Assembly: GCF_033547075.1 (NCBI RefSeq)
Contig: NZ_CP137891.1
Span: forward strand, 1,860,001-1,924,000
Length of the DNA stretch: 64,000 nt
Direction of reading: 5' to 3'
Source of the DNA: Flavobacterium ardleyense
GTDB lineage: Bacteria; Bacteroidota; Bacteroidia; Flavobacteriales; Flavobacteriaceae
The notes under the pieces are model-generated. The model was given only the letters and a program-made list of their open reading frames with translations, had not been told where the DNA came from and did no database searches. Numbering within the stretch: position 1 is the first letter of the stretch; the number at the start of each line of letters is the position of its first letter. The translations under genes and the position numbers were made by a program. Shown here in pieces: positions 1-9,314 of the stretch.

Positions 1-3000
1 ACGGACACGACGCGGCAATCAATATTATGCGTCGAATTATTCAGTCAACTGGAGTGGAAGTTATTCACTTAGGACACGACAGAAGCGTTGAAGAGGTAGT
101 TAACACTGCTATTCAGGAGGATGTGAATGCGATTGCGTTGACGTCTTATCAAGGTGGTCATAATGAGTATTTTAAATATATGTATGACCTGCTCAAGGAA
201 AAAGGAGCGGGACATATCAAGATTTTTGGTGGTGGTGGTGGAGTAATTCTTCCTACTGAAATTGCCGAACTGGAAGCTTACGGAATTTGCCGTATTTATG
301 CTCCCGATGATGGTAGAAAATTAGGACTTCAAGGAATGATTAATGATTTGGTTCAGAAATCTGACTTTCCGCTGGGTGATAAATTGACCGATGAGGTTGA
401 TCATCTTGAAGATAAAAATCCAAGATCTATAGGTAGAGTGATTTCGGCGGCAGAGAATTTCCCAGAAATTGCAGCAGCTGCTTTTGATAAAATTCACCAG
501 ATGAATGCTGATTCTAAAACTCCAGTACTTGGAATTACTGGTACAGGTGGATCTGGAAAATCGTCTCTTGTAGATGAACTTGTGAGACGTTTCTTAATTG
601 ATTTTCCCGAGAAAACAATAGGAATTATCTCTGTAGATCCTTCAAAAAGAAAAACTGGTGGCGCACTTCTAGGGGATAGAATTCGAATGAATGCTATTAA
701 TAATTCTAGAGTTTATATGCGTTCGTTGGCAACAAGACAATCAAATCTTGCTTTGTCTAAATATGTTGCTGAAGCGATTCAGGTTTTGAAAGCCGCAAAA
801 TATGACTTAATAATCCTTGAAACTTCTGGAATTGGGCAATCTGATACAGAAATTATGGATCACTCCGATGTTTCTCTTTATGTGATGACGCCAGAATTTG
901 GTGCTGCAACACAATTGGAGAAAATCGATATGCTTGATTTTGCTGACCTTGTAGCAATCAACAAATTTGACAAACGCGGTGCGCTTGATGCTTTGAGAGA
1001 TGTAAAAAAACAATTTCAGCGCAATCACTTACTTTGGGATGCAAACTTGGACGATCTTCCAGTTTTTGGGACAATCGCTTCGCAGTTTAATGATCCTGGA
1101 ATGAATACTTTGTACAAAGCAATTATGGACAAAGTGCACGAAAAAACGAATTCTGACCTTAAATCTACTTTTGAAATTACGAGAGAGATGAGCGAGAAGA
1201 TTTTCGTAATTCCACCAAGCCGTACTCGTTATTTATCTGAAATTGCCGAAAGCAATAGATTATATGACAGCAATGCTCGTTCTCAGCAAGAAGTTGCTCA
1301 GAAGTTATTCGGAATTTTCAAGACCATCGAATCTGTTGGTGGAAAAGTTCCAACATTATCAAAAGCGGGAATCGAAGAAACATCTGTAGTTTCTGCTTTG
1401 GATACAAATGATGACTCAAAATTCTTTTTGAATTTACTTCTTACACAATTCGAAAAAGTGAAAATGGATCTTGATCCGTACAACTGGGAAGTGATTTTGA
1501 CTTGGAAAGAAAAGGTAACTAAATATAAAGATCCAGTTTATTCTTTTAAAGTTAGAGACAAAGAAATTAAAATCGCAACTCATACCGAATCACTTTCGCA
1601 TTTACAGATTCCTAAAGTTGCTTTGCCTAAGTATGAAGCTTGGGGAGATATATTGAAGTGGGTTCTTCAGGAGAATGTTCCTGGTGAATTTCCGTTTACC
1701 GCGGGATTATATCCTTTTAAAAGAGAAGGAGAAGATCCATCAAGAATGTTTGCTGGAGAAGGTGGGCCAGAAAGAACAAATAAACGTTTCCATTATGTGA
1801 GCGCGGGACTACCTGCAAAACGTTTGTCTACCGCTTTTGACTCGGTTACACTTTACGGAAACGATCCAGATTTAAGACCAGATATTTACGGTAAAATTGG
1901 TAATGCAGGAGTTTCTATTGCCTGTCTTGATGACGCCAAAAAATTATATTCAGGATTTGACCTAGTGCACGCGATGACATCTGTAAGTATGACCATCAAC
2001 GGGCCAGCGCCAATGTTACTTGGATTTTTTATGAATGCTGCAATTGATCAGCAGTGTGAATATTACATCAAAGAAAACGGTCTTGAAAAAGAAGTAGAGA
2101 AAAAAATTGCGGATATCTACAAGAAAAAAGGTGTTACAAGACCAGCTTATCAAGGTGCGCTTCCAGCAGGAAATGACGGTTTGGGATTAATGCTGCTTGG
2201 AGTTACAGGAGATTTAGTTTTGCCATTAGATGTATATAATGACATTAAAGTTCGCACACTTTCGCAGGTAAGAGGAACGGTTCAAGCAGATATTTTAAAA
2301 GAAGATCAAGCGCAGAATACTTGTATTTTCTCAACAGAATTTGCATTGAGATTGATGGGTGATGTTCAGCAGTATTTCATAACAAATAATGTTCGAAATT
2401 TTTATTCGGTTTCAATTTCAGGTTATCATATTGCCGAAGCGGGTGCAAATCCATTGACGCAATTGGCATTTACACTTTCTAACGGATTTACTTATGTAGA
2501 ATATTACCTAAGCCGTGGAATGAGTATTAATGATTTTGGACCAAACTTATCATTCTTCTTTAGTAACGGAATCGATCCTGAATATTCAGTAATCGGTCGT
2601 GTGGCAAGAAAGATTTGGGCGAAAGCTCTGAAAATTAAATACGGTGCAAATAGCAGAGCTCAAATGCTTAAATACCATATTCAGACATCTGGAAGATCGT
2701 TGCACGCACAGGAAATCGACTTTAATGATATTCGTACAACGCTTCAGGCTTTGTATGCAATTTACGATAACTGTAACTCATTGCACACAAACGCGTATGA
2801 TGAGGCAATTACAACTCCTACAGAGGAAAGCGTAAGACGCGCAATGGCGATTCAGCTTATTATCAATAAAGAGTTGGGACTTGCGAAAAACGAAAACCCT
2901 ATTCAGGGAGCGTTTATCATCGAAGAACTTACAGATCTTGTAGAAGAAGCGGTATTGCAGGAATTTGACCGAATTACAGAACGTGGAGGAGTTTTGGGTG

Positions 3001-3371
3001 CAATGGAAACAATGTACCAACGTTCTAAAATTCAGGAAGAAAGTTTGTATTACGAAACATTGAAACACAATGGTGAGTTTCCGATTATCGGTGTAAATAC
3101 TTTCTTAAGTTCAAAAGGATCACCAACGGTGGTTCCGGCTGAAGTTATTAGAGCTACCGAAGAAGAGAAACAGTATCAGATAGAAATGTTGCACAACCTT
3201 CATAAAGGAAATGCAGACAAAGTAGCACAACAATTGGAAACTATTCAGATTGCAGCTATCGAAAATGAAAACCTTTTTGACCATCTTATGGAAGCAACCA
3301 AAGTTTGTTCGTTAGGACAGATTACTGCGGCATTGTTTGAAGTAGGAGGACAGTATAGAAGGAATATGTAA
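1..3371 (+). CDS. icmF: Fused isobutyryl-CoA mutase IcmF (5'-truncated by window edge)
   Basis: B12-dependent acyl-CoA mutase with a built-in GTPase chaperone, interconverting isobutyryl-CoA and n-butyryl-CoA. The frame is open from base 3 with no start, so the gene begins outside the window; the first codons read [11 protein letters not shown], the cobalamin-binding DxHxxG-type motif of IcmF, with the cobalt-ligand His at bases 6-8. Counting from the first in-window Met (base 27): B12-binding domain to about residue 125, MeaI-type GTPase with P-loop GTGGSGKSS near 170-180, linker, then the mutase TIM barrel from about 540. Phe575 in [10 protein letters not shown] and Gln763 in [10 protein letters not shown] stand where methylmalonyl-CoA mutase has Tyr and Arg, which favours isobutyryl-CoA over methylmalonyl-CoA. 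The length fits IcmF once the missing start is added. No terminator separates it from the next gene, 53 bp on. Confidence 0.93.
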   Translation, partial: GHDAAINIMRRIIQSTGVEVIHLGHDRSVEEVVNTAIQEDVNAIALTSYQGGHNEYFKYMYDLLKEKGAGHIKIFGGGGGVILPTEIAELEAYGICRIYAPDDGRKLGLQGMINDLVQKSDFPLGDKLTDEVDHLEDKNPRSIGRVISAAENFPEIAAAAFDKIHQMNADSKTPVLGITGTGGSGKSSLVDELVRRFLIDFPEKTIGIISVDPSKRKTGGALLGDRIRMNAINNSRVYMRSLATRQSNLALSKYVAEAIQVLKAAKYDLIILETSGIGQSDTEIMDHSDVSLYVMTPEFGAATQLEKIDMLDFADLVAINKFDKRGALDALRDVKKQFQRNHLLWDANLDDLPVFGTIASQFNDPGMNTLYKAIMDKVHEKTNSDLKSTFEITREMSEKIFVIPPSRTRYLSEIAESNRLYDSNARSQQEVAQKLFGIFKTIESVGGKVPTLSKAGIEETSVVSALDTNDDSKFFLNLLLTQFEKVKMDLDPYNWEVILTWKEKVTKYKDPVYSFKVRDKEIKIATHTESLSHLQIPKVALPKYEAWGDILKWVLQENVPGEFPFTAGLYPFKREGEDPSRMFAGEGGPERTNKRFHYVSAGLPAKRLSTAFDSVTLYGNDPDLRPDIYGKIGNAGVSIACLDDAKKLYSGFDLVHAMTSVSMTINGPAPMLLGFFMNAAIDQQCEYYIKENGLEKEVEKKIADIYKKKGVTRPAYQGALPAGNDGLGLMLLGVTGDLVLPLDVYNDIKVRTLSQVRGTVQADILKEDQAQNTCIFSTEFALRLMGDVQQYFITNNVRNFYSVSISGYHIAEAGANPLTQLAFTLSNGFTYVEYYLSRGMSINDFGPNLSFFFSNGIDPEYSVIGRVARKIWAKALKIKYGANSRAQMLKYHIQTSGRSLHAQEIDFNDIRTTLQALYAIYDNCNSLHTNAYDEAITTPTEESVRRAMAIQLIINKELGLAKNENPIQGAFIIEELTDLVEEAVLQEFDRITERGGVLGAMETMYQRSKIQEESLYYETLKHNGEFPIIGVNTFLSSKGSPTVVPAEVIRATEEEKQYQIEMLHNLHKGNADKVAQQLETIQIAAIENENLFDHLMEATKVCSLGQITAALFEVGGQYRRNM

Positions 3372-3424
3372 ATCGTTAAAGATTGATAAAATTGGAATCT
3401 GTTCAGGATTCTAACTAAATATTT

Positions 3425-3997
3425 ATGGCAAACAAAAGGCTGTATATAATAGCAGGTTGTAATGGTGCGGGGAAAACAACCGCATCATTTACTGTTTTAC
3501 CTGAGATGTTAGAATGCAAAGAATTTGTAAATGCAGACGAAATAGCAAAAGGTTTATCTCCTTTTCAACCAGAGACAGTTTCATTTGAATCTGGGCGAAT
3601 TATGATTAAGAGAATAAATGATTTGCTTGTCGAAGGTGAAAGTTTTGCATTTGAAACCACCTTGGCGACAAAAAGTTATAAAAGCAAGATAAAAGAAGCA
3701 AAGGTGAAAGGATATAGAGTAACTTTGTTATTCTTTTGGCTGGAAAGTATTAGTTTAGCCAAAGATCGTGTTCGATCAAGAGTAGCTGAAGGTGGACACA
3801 ATATTCCACTAGAAGTTATCGAAAGAAGGTATATTAGAGGAATTCAAAACTTGTTTAATATATATTTGTCTATTGTTGATAGAGCTCTTATTTTTGATAA
3901 TTCAGAAGGAATTCACGAATTGATAGCGGACAAAAGTGCTGATGGTTTTTATATAAAAGATGAAGAAAAGTTTAACCTTTTAAAAGAATTACTATGA
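3425..3997 (+). CDS. Zeta-toxin-family P-loop kinase
   Basis: A 190-residue protein with Walker A GCNGAGKTT at residues 11-19, followed by the family pattern of NADEIAKGLSPF near 38-49 and FETTLATKSY near 77-86. These are hallmarks of the zeta-toxin/AAA family, whose characterised members phosphorylate UDP-N-acetylglucosamine or related substrates. The C-terminal part RRYIRGIQNLFNIY matches the conserved helix of the Bacteroidota branch. The stop codon overlaps the start of a 52-codon gene in an ATGA junction, so the two are translationally coupled. That arrangement suggests a two-gene module, but toxin activity and substrate cannot be read from the sequence. Alternative: a solitary metabolic kinase of the same fold. 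Confidence 0.8.
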   Translation: MANKRLYIIAGCNGAGKTTASFTVLPEMLECKEFVNADEIAKGLSPFQPETVSFESGRIMIKRINDLLVEGESFAFETTLATKSYKSKIKEAKVKGYRVTLLFFWLESISLAKDRVRSRVAEGGHNIPLEVIERRYIRGIQNLFNIYLSIVDRALIFDNSEGIHELIADKSADGFYIKDEEKFNLLKELL

Positions 3998-4152
3998 CTA
4001 TCAAAGAAATTGAAATAGAAGAGAAAGAAAAAATTTTGAAAGGTCTTGAGTTAACCTACAAGAAACTCATCGAGTTTAAAAAGCAAAAAAACAGTCCACT
4101 AGTAGTGATGCGTGGAAATAAGATCGTCCATATAAAAGCAGAAAACTTATAG
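3994..4152 (+). CDS. Small charged protein coupled to the zeta-like kinase (possible antitoxin)
   Basis: A 52-codon gene starting inside the stop codon of the zeta-like kinase (ATGA overlap at 3994-3997). The predicted peptide is Lys/Glu-rich: an N-terminal amphipathic helix (MTIKEIEIEEKEKILKG), then LELTYKKLIEFKKQKNSP and a hydrophobic end VVMRGNKIVHIKAENL. It has no signal peptide or membrane segment. Coupling to the kinase and a terminator right after it support a real gene. By position it is a candidate antitoxin or regulatory partner; the order (kinase first) is opposite to classical epsilon-zeta. Function is inference only. Confidence 0.7.
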   Translation: MTIKEIEIEEKEKILKGLELTYKKLIEFKKQKNSPLVVMRGNKIVHIKAENL

Positions 4153-4170
4153 ATCTAAGCTAAAAAATAA

Positions 4171-4205
4171 AAAAACCCGATTGTTTCTCAGCAATCGGGT
4201 TTTTT
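4171..4205. terminator. Bidirectional rho-independent terminator
   Basis: A perfect hairpin, arms 4171-4183 (AAAAACCCGATTG) and 4192-4204, with an A-run before and a T-run after it. It can end the zeta-like module on the plus strand. It lies about 80 bp beyond the stop of the convergent HPF gene. Confidence 0.9.
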
Positions 4206-4282
4206 ATTTCGAAATTCCCACAAAAAAAGCGGCGTGAACTAATTCACGCCGCTCCCAAGTAGGTCTAATAATTGTAGATTTA

Positions 4283-4597
4283 TTAGTATGTTCTTTTCTT
4301 TTCAAAAGTTGTTGTCAACACTTTTTTAATCTTGTCAAGTGCACCACTAAAAGCTTTTTCGATAGTATCTGCATGCTCTGTAACTGCAACCGGCGGCATG
4401 TTTTCTGGGCGCGCCTCGATTACACATCTCTTGTCGTCTAGTCCAAATTTATCGCCGTTCTCATCAGTAAAATGAACTTCAATTCTTGTCACTCTATCAT
4501 CAAATCTCGCTAGAGACTTTTCAAGCTCTTCTGTAAAATACTGTTTTAATCTTGCGCTGTTTTCAACGTTGTTGTCTGTATTGATTTGTATAGTCAT
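4283..4597 (-). CDS. hpf: Ribosome hibernation-promoting factor, HPF/RaiA family (short form)
   Basis: A 104-residue protein of the HPF/YfiA fold, which binds the 30S decoding centre and silences or dimerises idle ribosomes. Family features are the N-terminal strand MTIQINTDNN, RVTRIEVHFTDENGDK, RCVIEARPENMPPVAVTE and a C-terminal helix ending in TTFEKKRTY. The frame stays open 18 codons further upstream, but the Met at 4597 is chosen because the family fold begins there. The short form lacks the C-terminal dimerisation domain of long HPF. The gene is monocistronic and faces the zeta-like module. Confidence 0.88.
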   Translation of the reverse strand: MTIQINTDNNVENSARLKQYFTEELEKSLARFDDRVTRIEVHFTDENGDKFGLDDKRCVIEARPENMPPVAVTEHADTIEKAFSGALDKIKKVLTTTFEKKRTY

Positions 4598-4895
4598 AGT
4601 TTTATGGTTATTTAATGTTGTTACTCGTAAAGTTAGCAAACTTCGAGTCAAAGTAGGTCATATTATTAAAAAATTAAGAAATTTGATGCCTCCATAATTT
4701 ACGAAATTGAGAATCAATCAACTAGACAATCCAAAGTATTATTTGAAGCGTTAATTAACTAAATTAAGTTTTGATATACTAAGAACAGCCTAGAAATTTT
4801 AGAATCCTTTAATTATATAAATAAGTTATGATTTGCTGCTTTTGGATTAATTTTTGAATGGCTATTTTTACAATAAACAATTAAATATTTAAACT

Positions 4896-5393
4896 ATGAA
4901 AAAGATAATACTTTTTGTCCTAACAATCGCTGCTACATCTTTCAGCAGTTGTACGGGTCCTGAAGGTCCTCGTGGCCAAGATGGAACTTCTGTCCTTGCT
5001 GAAGTTTTCGAAATCAAGAATGTGAACTTCGTAAATCAAAATGGAAACTACAGCGTTCTATATAACTTAAATCCTGCCATCTATCTAGATGATATGATTC
5101 TGGTTTATAGAAGATCTGGTGTTGCAAATGGCAATAATATTTGGCAATCACTCCCTAAAACCTACTATTTTGACAATGGAGGAGAGTTAGATTTTAACTT
5201 TGATTTCACTGTAAATGACATTGTCATTAACTTGGGATACACAGATACATCGGTGCTACAGCCGGAATATATTAGCAATCAGCTTTTTCGAGTAGTCATT
5301 ATTCCAGGAAATTTAACCAACAAGAAAAAAGTAGATCTTACAGATTATTACGCGGTTATTAAGGCCTATGGGATTGATGAGTCGCAGCTATAA
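4896..5393 (+). CDS. Small lipoprotein with collagen-like stub
   Basis: A 165-residue exported protein. The signal peptide MKKIILFVLTIAATSFSSC ends in a lipobox (SSC, lipidated Cys about residue 19). It is followed at once by GPEGPRGQDG, a Gly-X-Y collagen-like stretch of only about three triplets, then a beta-rich domain with no motif I recognise (YSVLYNLNPAIYLDDMILVYRR). Such short Gly-X-Y linkers after a lipobox are common in Flavobacteriaceae. It probably sits in the outer membrane or periplasm; function unknown. It stands alone between the divergent hpf and a repeat-containing spacer. Confidence 0.75.
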   Translation: MKKIILFVLTIAATSFSSCTGPEGPRGQDGTSVLAEVFEIKNVNFVNQNGNYSVLYNLNPAIYLDDMILVYRRSGVANGNNIWQSLPKTYYFDNGGELDFNFDFTVNDIVINLGYTDTSVLQPEYISNQLFRVVIIPGNLTNKKKVDLTDYYAVIKAYGIDESQL

Positions 5394-5734
5394 GCTTTTA
5401 GCAGTTAGCCATTAGCCTTTACTCTAGCTGATTGCTAATAGCTAAAGGCTACCTGGCTTTCGCCAAATATATTCAGGCCGCTTAAAAGAAAACTTGTTCT
5501 AGTGTGACGTCCTCGTTATATCGACCTACTGTGCATTAAAGAAATAACTAATTGGATTTAGCCATTTCTGAAGTAGCGATCAGCATTCAGCAATCTGCTT
5601 TTAGCAAGAATGTAGTTGCGGATTTCAGTTGCCAAAATAGATATTAGTCAATTAGCTTGTGCTAAACCATATAACTTGACTTTCTATAAATAGGGAATTT
5701 TGGCAAAGCAAAAGGCTGACCGCTAATAGCCAAA
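5394..5734. repeat. Intergenic region rich in TTAGC/GCTAATAGC motifs
   Basis: A spacer of about 340 bp without a credible gene. It holds many scattered copies of TTAGC, ATTAGC and GCTAATAGC (for example 5404-5416, 5434-5446 and 5721-5730). A perfect 9-bp inverted repeat, TAGCCTTTA at 5413-5421 with TAAAGGCTA at 5443-5451, could fold a hairpin just after the lipoprotein gene but has no T-run. It looks like degraded repetitive DNA. Confidence 0.5.
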
Positions 5735-5773
5735 AAAAAATCCCGCTCAACGAGAATTGAGCGGGATTTTTTT
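5735..5773. terminator. Bidirectional terminator after terC
   Basis: A strong hairpin with arms 5735-5750 and 5757-5772 (core TCCCGCTCAA/TTGAGCGGGA), flanked by an A-run and a T-run. It abuts the stop codon of the minus-strand terC gene (5772-5774). Confidence 0.92.
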
Positions 5774-6737
5774 AAGATATATGCTTTTTCTTATGATTTT
5801 GCTTGTCTCTGTACAGTGAATAGAAAATTCCCGCAGCAAGAGAGACGGCAATCACCGATAGTGATACCCATTCTGGAAATTTGTAGAAGTGAACGATAAA
5901 CATTTTTACTCCCACAAAAGTTAGAATAACAATTAAACTGTATTCAAGATAGCTGAATTTCTCAAGCATATTAGCTAAGAAGAAGTACATCGATCGTAAA
6001 CCTAAAATCGCAAAAATATTGGAACTGAACACCAAGAATGGATCAGATGTAATAGCAAGAATTGCAGGAACACTGTCCAAGGCAAATAACATATCCATTA
6101 CTTCAATAACTAGAAGTGCAACAAATAAAGGGGTTGCCGCAGTAATATGTTTCCTCTTTACAAAGAAATGCTCGCCGTCCATCTGAGTGGTAATCGGAAT
6201 AACTTTTCCAATTAATTTATATATGAAAGATTTTTTAGGATTAAAAGCTTCTTCATCATCGCCTTTAAATAACATTTTGGCTGCCGTAAATAAAAGGAAC
6301 AATCCAAAGATGTAGGTCATCCACGAAAATTTATTTATTAAGATTACTCCAAAATAAATCATCAATCCTCTAAAAAATACCGCACCCAATATTCCCCAAA
6401 ACAAGACTCTGTGCTGATATTGCGGCGGAATTTTGAAAGAAGCAAAAATTACCGCAATCACAAATATATTGTCGACACTTAAAGAAAGCTCAATCAAGTA
6501 ACCTGTAATATACTTTACTGCGGCTAGGCTTTGAGTTAGGCCGTCAGGATTTGCAATGTAGTCTGTGCCGTAAAGCCAATATATTACACCAGAAAACATG
6601 GCTGATAAAGTAACCCAAATTGCAGTCCAAATGCCTGCCTCTTTCGAGCTTATGATATGCGGATTTTTATTAAAAACACCCAAATCAAGCGCTAGAAAAA
6701 TAAAAATTGCAATAAAAAACAGAATCCAAACTATCAT
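5772..6737 (-). CDS. TerC/Alx family integral membrane protein
   Basis: A 321-residue membrane protein with about nine hydrophobic segments, the same length as E. coli Alx. The two family signature segments are present: ELSLSVDNIFVIAVIF (near residue 83) and VIEVMDMLFALDSVPAILAIT (near 212), whose buried Asp/Glu residues are thought to carry metal ions. Known members export manganese or support metal loading of exported proteins; the tellurium link is historical. It is a single gene with its own terminator. A Bacteroidota -7 box lies just upstream at 6760-6767. Confidence 0.9.
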   Translation of the reverse strand: MIVWILFFIAIFIFLALDLGVFNKNPHIISSKEAGIWTAIWVTLSAMFSGVIYWLYGTDYIANPDGLTQSLAAVKYITGYLIELSLSVDNIFVIAVIFASFKIPPQYQHRVLFWGILGAVFFRGLMIYFGVILINKFSWMTYIFGLFLLFTAAKMLFKGDDEEAFNPKKSFIYKLIGKVIPITTQMDGEHFFVKRKHITAATPLFVALLVIEVMDMLFALDSVPAILAITSDPFLVFSSNIFAILGLRSMYFFLANMLEKFSYLEYSLIVILTFVGVKMFIVHFYKFPEWVSLSVIAVSLAAGIFYSLYRDKQNHKKKHIS

Positions 6738-6759
6738 AATGTACCTTTTTTAATTTTGA

Positions 6760-6767
6760 CAAAGATA
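6760..6767 (-). promoter_or_regulatory. -7 promoter element of terC
   Basis: TATCTTTG on the minus strand (CAAAGATA on plus) matches the Bacteroidota -7 consensus TAnnTTTG and lies 22 bp before the terC start. Confidence 0.65.
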
Positions 6768-6968
6768 TATGGACGCTGTCAATATTCTTTTATATAATTA
6801 TTTCTTTTCAATAATTAAATCATAGTTTTCGATAGTTTTAAGAAGAATTTATGATTAGAGTGCGCTTTCAACAATTCTTTGAAAGACTCCACAATTTCAA
6901 ATTTTGAATTAATTTTTCTATTTGAGTGAAAATAGTGGGGGTGTGAATTATATTTTATCAAAAATAAC

Positions 6969-6976
6969 TATATTTG
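6969..6976 (+). promoter_or_regulatory. -7 promoter element of glnN
   Basis: TATATTTG matches TAnnTTTG about 43 bp before the glnN ATG; the short leader between holds a GGGGG run. Confidence 0.65.
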
Positions 6977-7018
6977 CACTCTTAATACGGGGGTAATAAA
7001 TTAAATTATACATTCAAG

Positions 7019-9202
7019 ATGGGAATATTACGATTTGAAGCACTAAAAGAAGCAGCAAACAGAGAACCTGTTCACTTTGAGGAAAAGAATAAAAAATCGA
7101 ATCTATTTGGAGCAAATGTTTTCAATGAACATTCGATGAAACAGTATCTTACATCTGATGCCTTCAAAGGTGTTCGTGATGCCATCAGATATGGAACAAA
7201 GATTGACCGTAAACTTGCAGATTATATTGCATTGGGTATGAAGGAATGGGCAATGAGCAAAGGTGTTACTCACTACACCCACTGGTTTCAGCCACTGACA
7301 GGAGTAACGGCCGAAAAACACGATGCCTTTTTTGAAACCGATATGGAAGGTGGATCGGTAGAAAAATTTAGCGGAGGAATGCTTGTTCAACAAGAGCCGG
7401 ATGCTTCGAGTTTCCCAAATGGAGGAATCAGAAATACATTTGAAGCTAGAGGGTATACGGCTTGGGATCCTACATCGCCAGCTTTTATTTACGGAACAAC
7501 TTTATGTATTCCAACTGTTTTTGTTTCTTATACAGGAGAAGCTTTAGATTTCAAAACGCCATTGCTTAGAGCCTTAACATCTATAGATCAAGCTGCCTCA
7601 GAAGTATGTCGTTATTTCGATAAAAACGTTAAGAAAGTTACAGCTACTTTGGGTTGGGAACAAGAATATTTTTTGATAGATAGCGCCCTTGCAAATTCAA
7701 GACCTGATATTGCAATTACAGGACGGACGTTATTAGGACACACATCGGCAAAAGGCCAACAACTTGATGACCATTATTTCGGTTCAATACCTTCACGTGC
7801 TCTAATGTATATGAGAGATTTGGAAGAAGAATGTATGTTATTGGGAATTCCAGTAAAAACACGTCACAATGAGGTTGCGCCTAATCAGTTTGAATTGGCG
7901 CCAATTTTTGAAGAGACAAATCTTGCCGTAGATCACAATTCATTATTAATGGATGTGATGCACAAAGTAGGAGAGCGTCATAACTTTAAAGTGCTGTTTC
8001 ACGAAAAACCTTTTAAAGGAGTTAACGGATCAGGAAAACACAACAACTGGTCGCTTGCTACAGATACTGGAGTAAATTTACTAGCTCCAGGAAAGACTCC
8101 AAAAAGCAATTTACAGTTTCTTACGTTTTTCATAAATGCTATTAAAGCAGTTTCTACTTACGAAGCACTTCTTAGAAGTTCGATCGCTGGAGCTGGAAAC
8201 GATCACAGACTTGGGGCAAATGAAGCGCCACCAGCAGTAATCTCAATCTTTATTGGTGAGCAACTGACAAAAGTGTTGGATGAACTAGAGACAGTATCAT
8301 CAGGAAAACTTTCGCCAGAGGAAAAAACAGACTTAAAACTAAATGTTGTTGGTAAAATTCCAGATGTTTTGTTGGATAATACTGATAGAAATAGAACATC
8401 GTCCTTTGCCTTTACAGGAAATAAATTCGAATTCCGTGCGGTTGGATCAAGTGCAAACTGCGCTAATTCAATGACAATTTTGAACACTATGGTTGCAAAG
8501 CAACTAAGAGATTTCAAGGTGGAAGTGGACGCGCTAATTTCAAAAGACATGAAGAAAGACGATGCAATCTTTAATGTTTTACGTGAATATATTAAGCAGT
8601 CAAGAAATATCCTTTTTGAAGGTGATGGATATAGTGATGAGTGGGAAGCAGAAGCTGCCACAAGAGGTTTGAGTAATTTCAAAACTACTCCAAGAGCATT
8701 AAAAGCTAGAATTGATCAAAAATCATTAGATTTATTTGAAGAAATGAATGTGATGAACAATGTTGAAGTTATTGCTCGTTATGAAATAGAGTTGGAAGAA
8801 TACACAAAACGTATTCAGATAGAAGGACGTGTTTTGGGTGACATTGCAAGAAATCACGTAATCCCGACTGCTATTAGATATCAAAATACTTTGATTGAAA
8901 ATGTTAAAGGACTAAAAGAAATCTTTGGTGAAGAATTCGCCGAAATCGGAAAAGAGCAGATTGTTCTTATTCGAGAAATCTCTGCTCATATCGAAGGGAT
9001 TAATTCAAAAGTTGAAGAGATGACCCAAGCTCGTAAGCAAGTTAATAAACTGGAAGATCAGCAAGAAATGGCTGAACTTTATTGCGATTTAGTGAAACCT
9101 TACTTTGATATCATCAGAAAGCATTGTGATAAATTAGAATTATTAGTAGATGACGAAATTTGGACAATGACCAAATACCGTGAATTACTATTTACAAAGT
9201 AA
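7019..9202 (+). CDS. glnN: Glutamine synthetase type III (GlnN)
   Basis: A 727-residue ATP-dependent glutamate-ammonia ligase of the GSIII family, about 1.6 times the length of GSI and common in Bacteroidota. Recognisable are the GSIII N-terminal block (FGANVFNEHSMKQYL), the catalytic core LGWEQEYFLID near residue 217, the substrate-binding stretch ARHNEVAPNQFE-like (TRHNEVAPNQFELAPIFE, about 281-298), HEKPFKGVNGSGKHNNWS (about 329-346), and NRTSSFAFTGNKFEFRAVGSSAN (about 461). A helical C-terminal region follows. It is monocistronic with its own promoter and terminator, as expected for the main ammonia-assimilation enzyme. Confidence 0.96.
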   Translation: MGILRFEALKEAANREPVHFEEKNKKSNLFGANVFNEHSMKQYLTSDAFKGVRDAIRYGTKIDRKLADYIALGMKEWAMSKGVTHYTHWFQPLTGVTAEKHDAFFETDMEGGSVEKFSGGMLVQQEPDASSFPNGGIRNTFEARGYTAWDPTSPAFIYGTTLCIPTVFVSYTGEALDFKTPLLRALTSIDQAASEVCRYFDKNVKKVTATLGWEQEYFLIDSALANSRPDIAITGRTLLGHTSAKGQQLDDHYFGSIPSRALMYMRDLEEECMLLGIPVKTRHNEVAPNQFELAPIFEETNLAVDHNSLLMDVMHKVGERHNFKVLFHEKPFKGVNGSGKHNNWSLATDTGVNLLAPGKTPKSNLQFLTFFINAIKAVSTYEALLRSSIAGAGNDHRLGANEAPPAVISIFIGEQLTKVLDELETVSSGKLSPEEKTDLKLNVVGKIPDVLLDNTDRNRTSSFAFTGNKFEFRAVGSSANCANSMTILNTMVAKQLRDFKVEVDALISKDMKKDDAIFNVLREYIKQSRNILFEGDGYSDEWEAEAATRGLSNFKTTPRALKARIDQKSLDLFEEMNVMNNVEVIARYEIELEEYTKRIQIEGRVLGDIARNHVIPTAIRYQNTLIENVKGLKEIFGEEFAEIGKEQIVLIREISAHIEGINSKVEEMTQARKQVNKLEDQQEMAELYCDLVKPYFDIIRKHCDKLELLVDDEIWTMTKYRELLFTK

Positions 9203-9222
9203 TTATTTTAAAATTCTAAACT

Positions 9223-9258
9223 AAAAGCGCTCAAATACAAGTTGGGCGCTTTTTTTTT
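9223..9258 (+). terminator. Terminator of glnN
   Basis: A hairpin with arms AAAAGCGCTCAA and TTGGGCGCTTTT (one G-T pair) followed by a long T-run, beginning 20 bp after the glnN stop. Confidence 0.9.
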
Positions 9259-9314
9259 ATAAATTGTTTTCTGGTTTTTTAATTGTAAATTGTTTTACAT
9301 TAACTTGCATTTAT

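Noticed and set aside
8203..8682. A 159-codon minus-strand frame inside glnN
   Set aside because: It lies wholly within a conserved coding region, and its Ser/Phe-rich product fits an antisense shadow.
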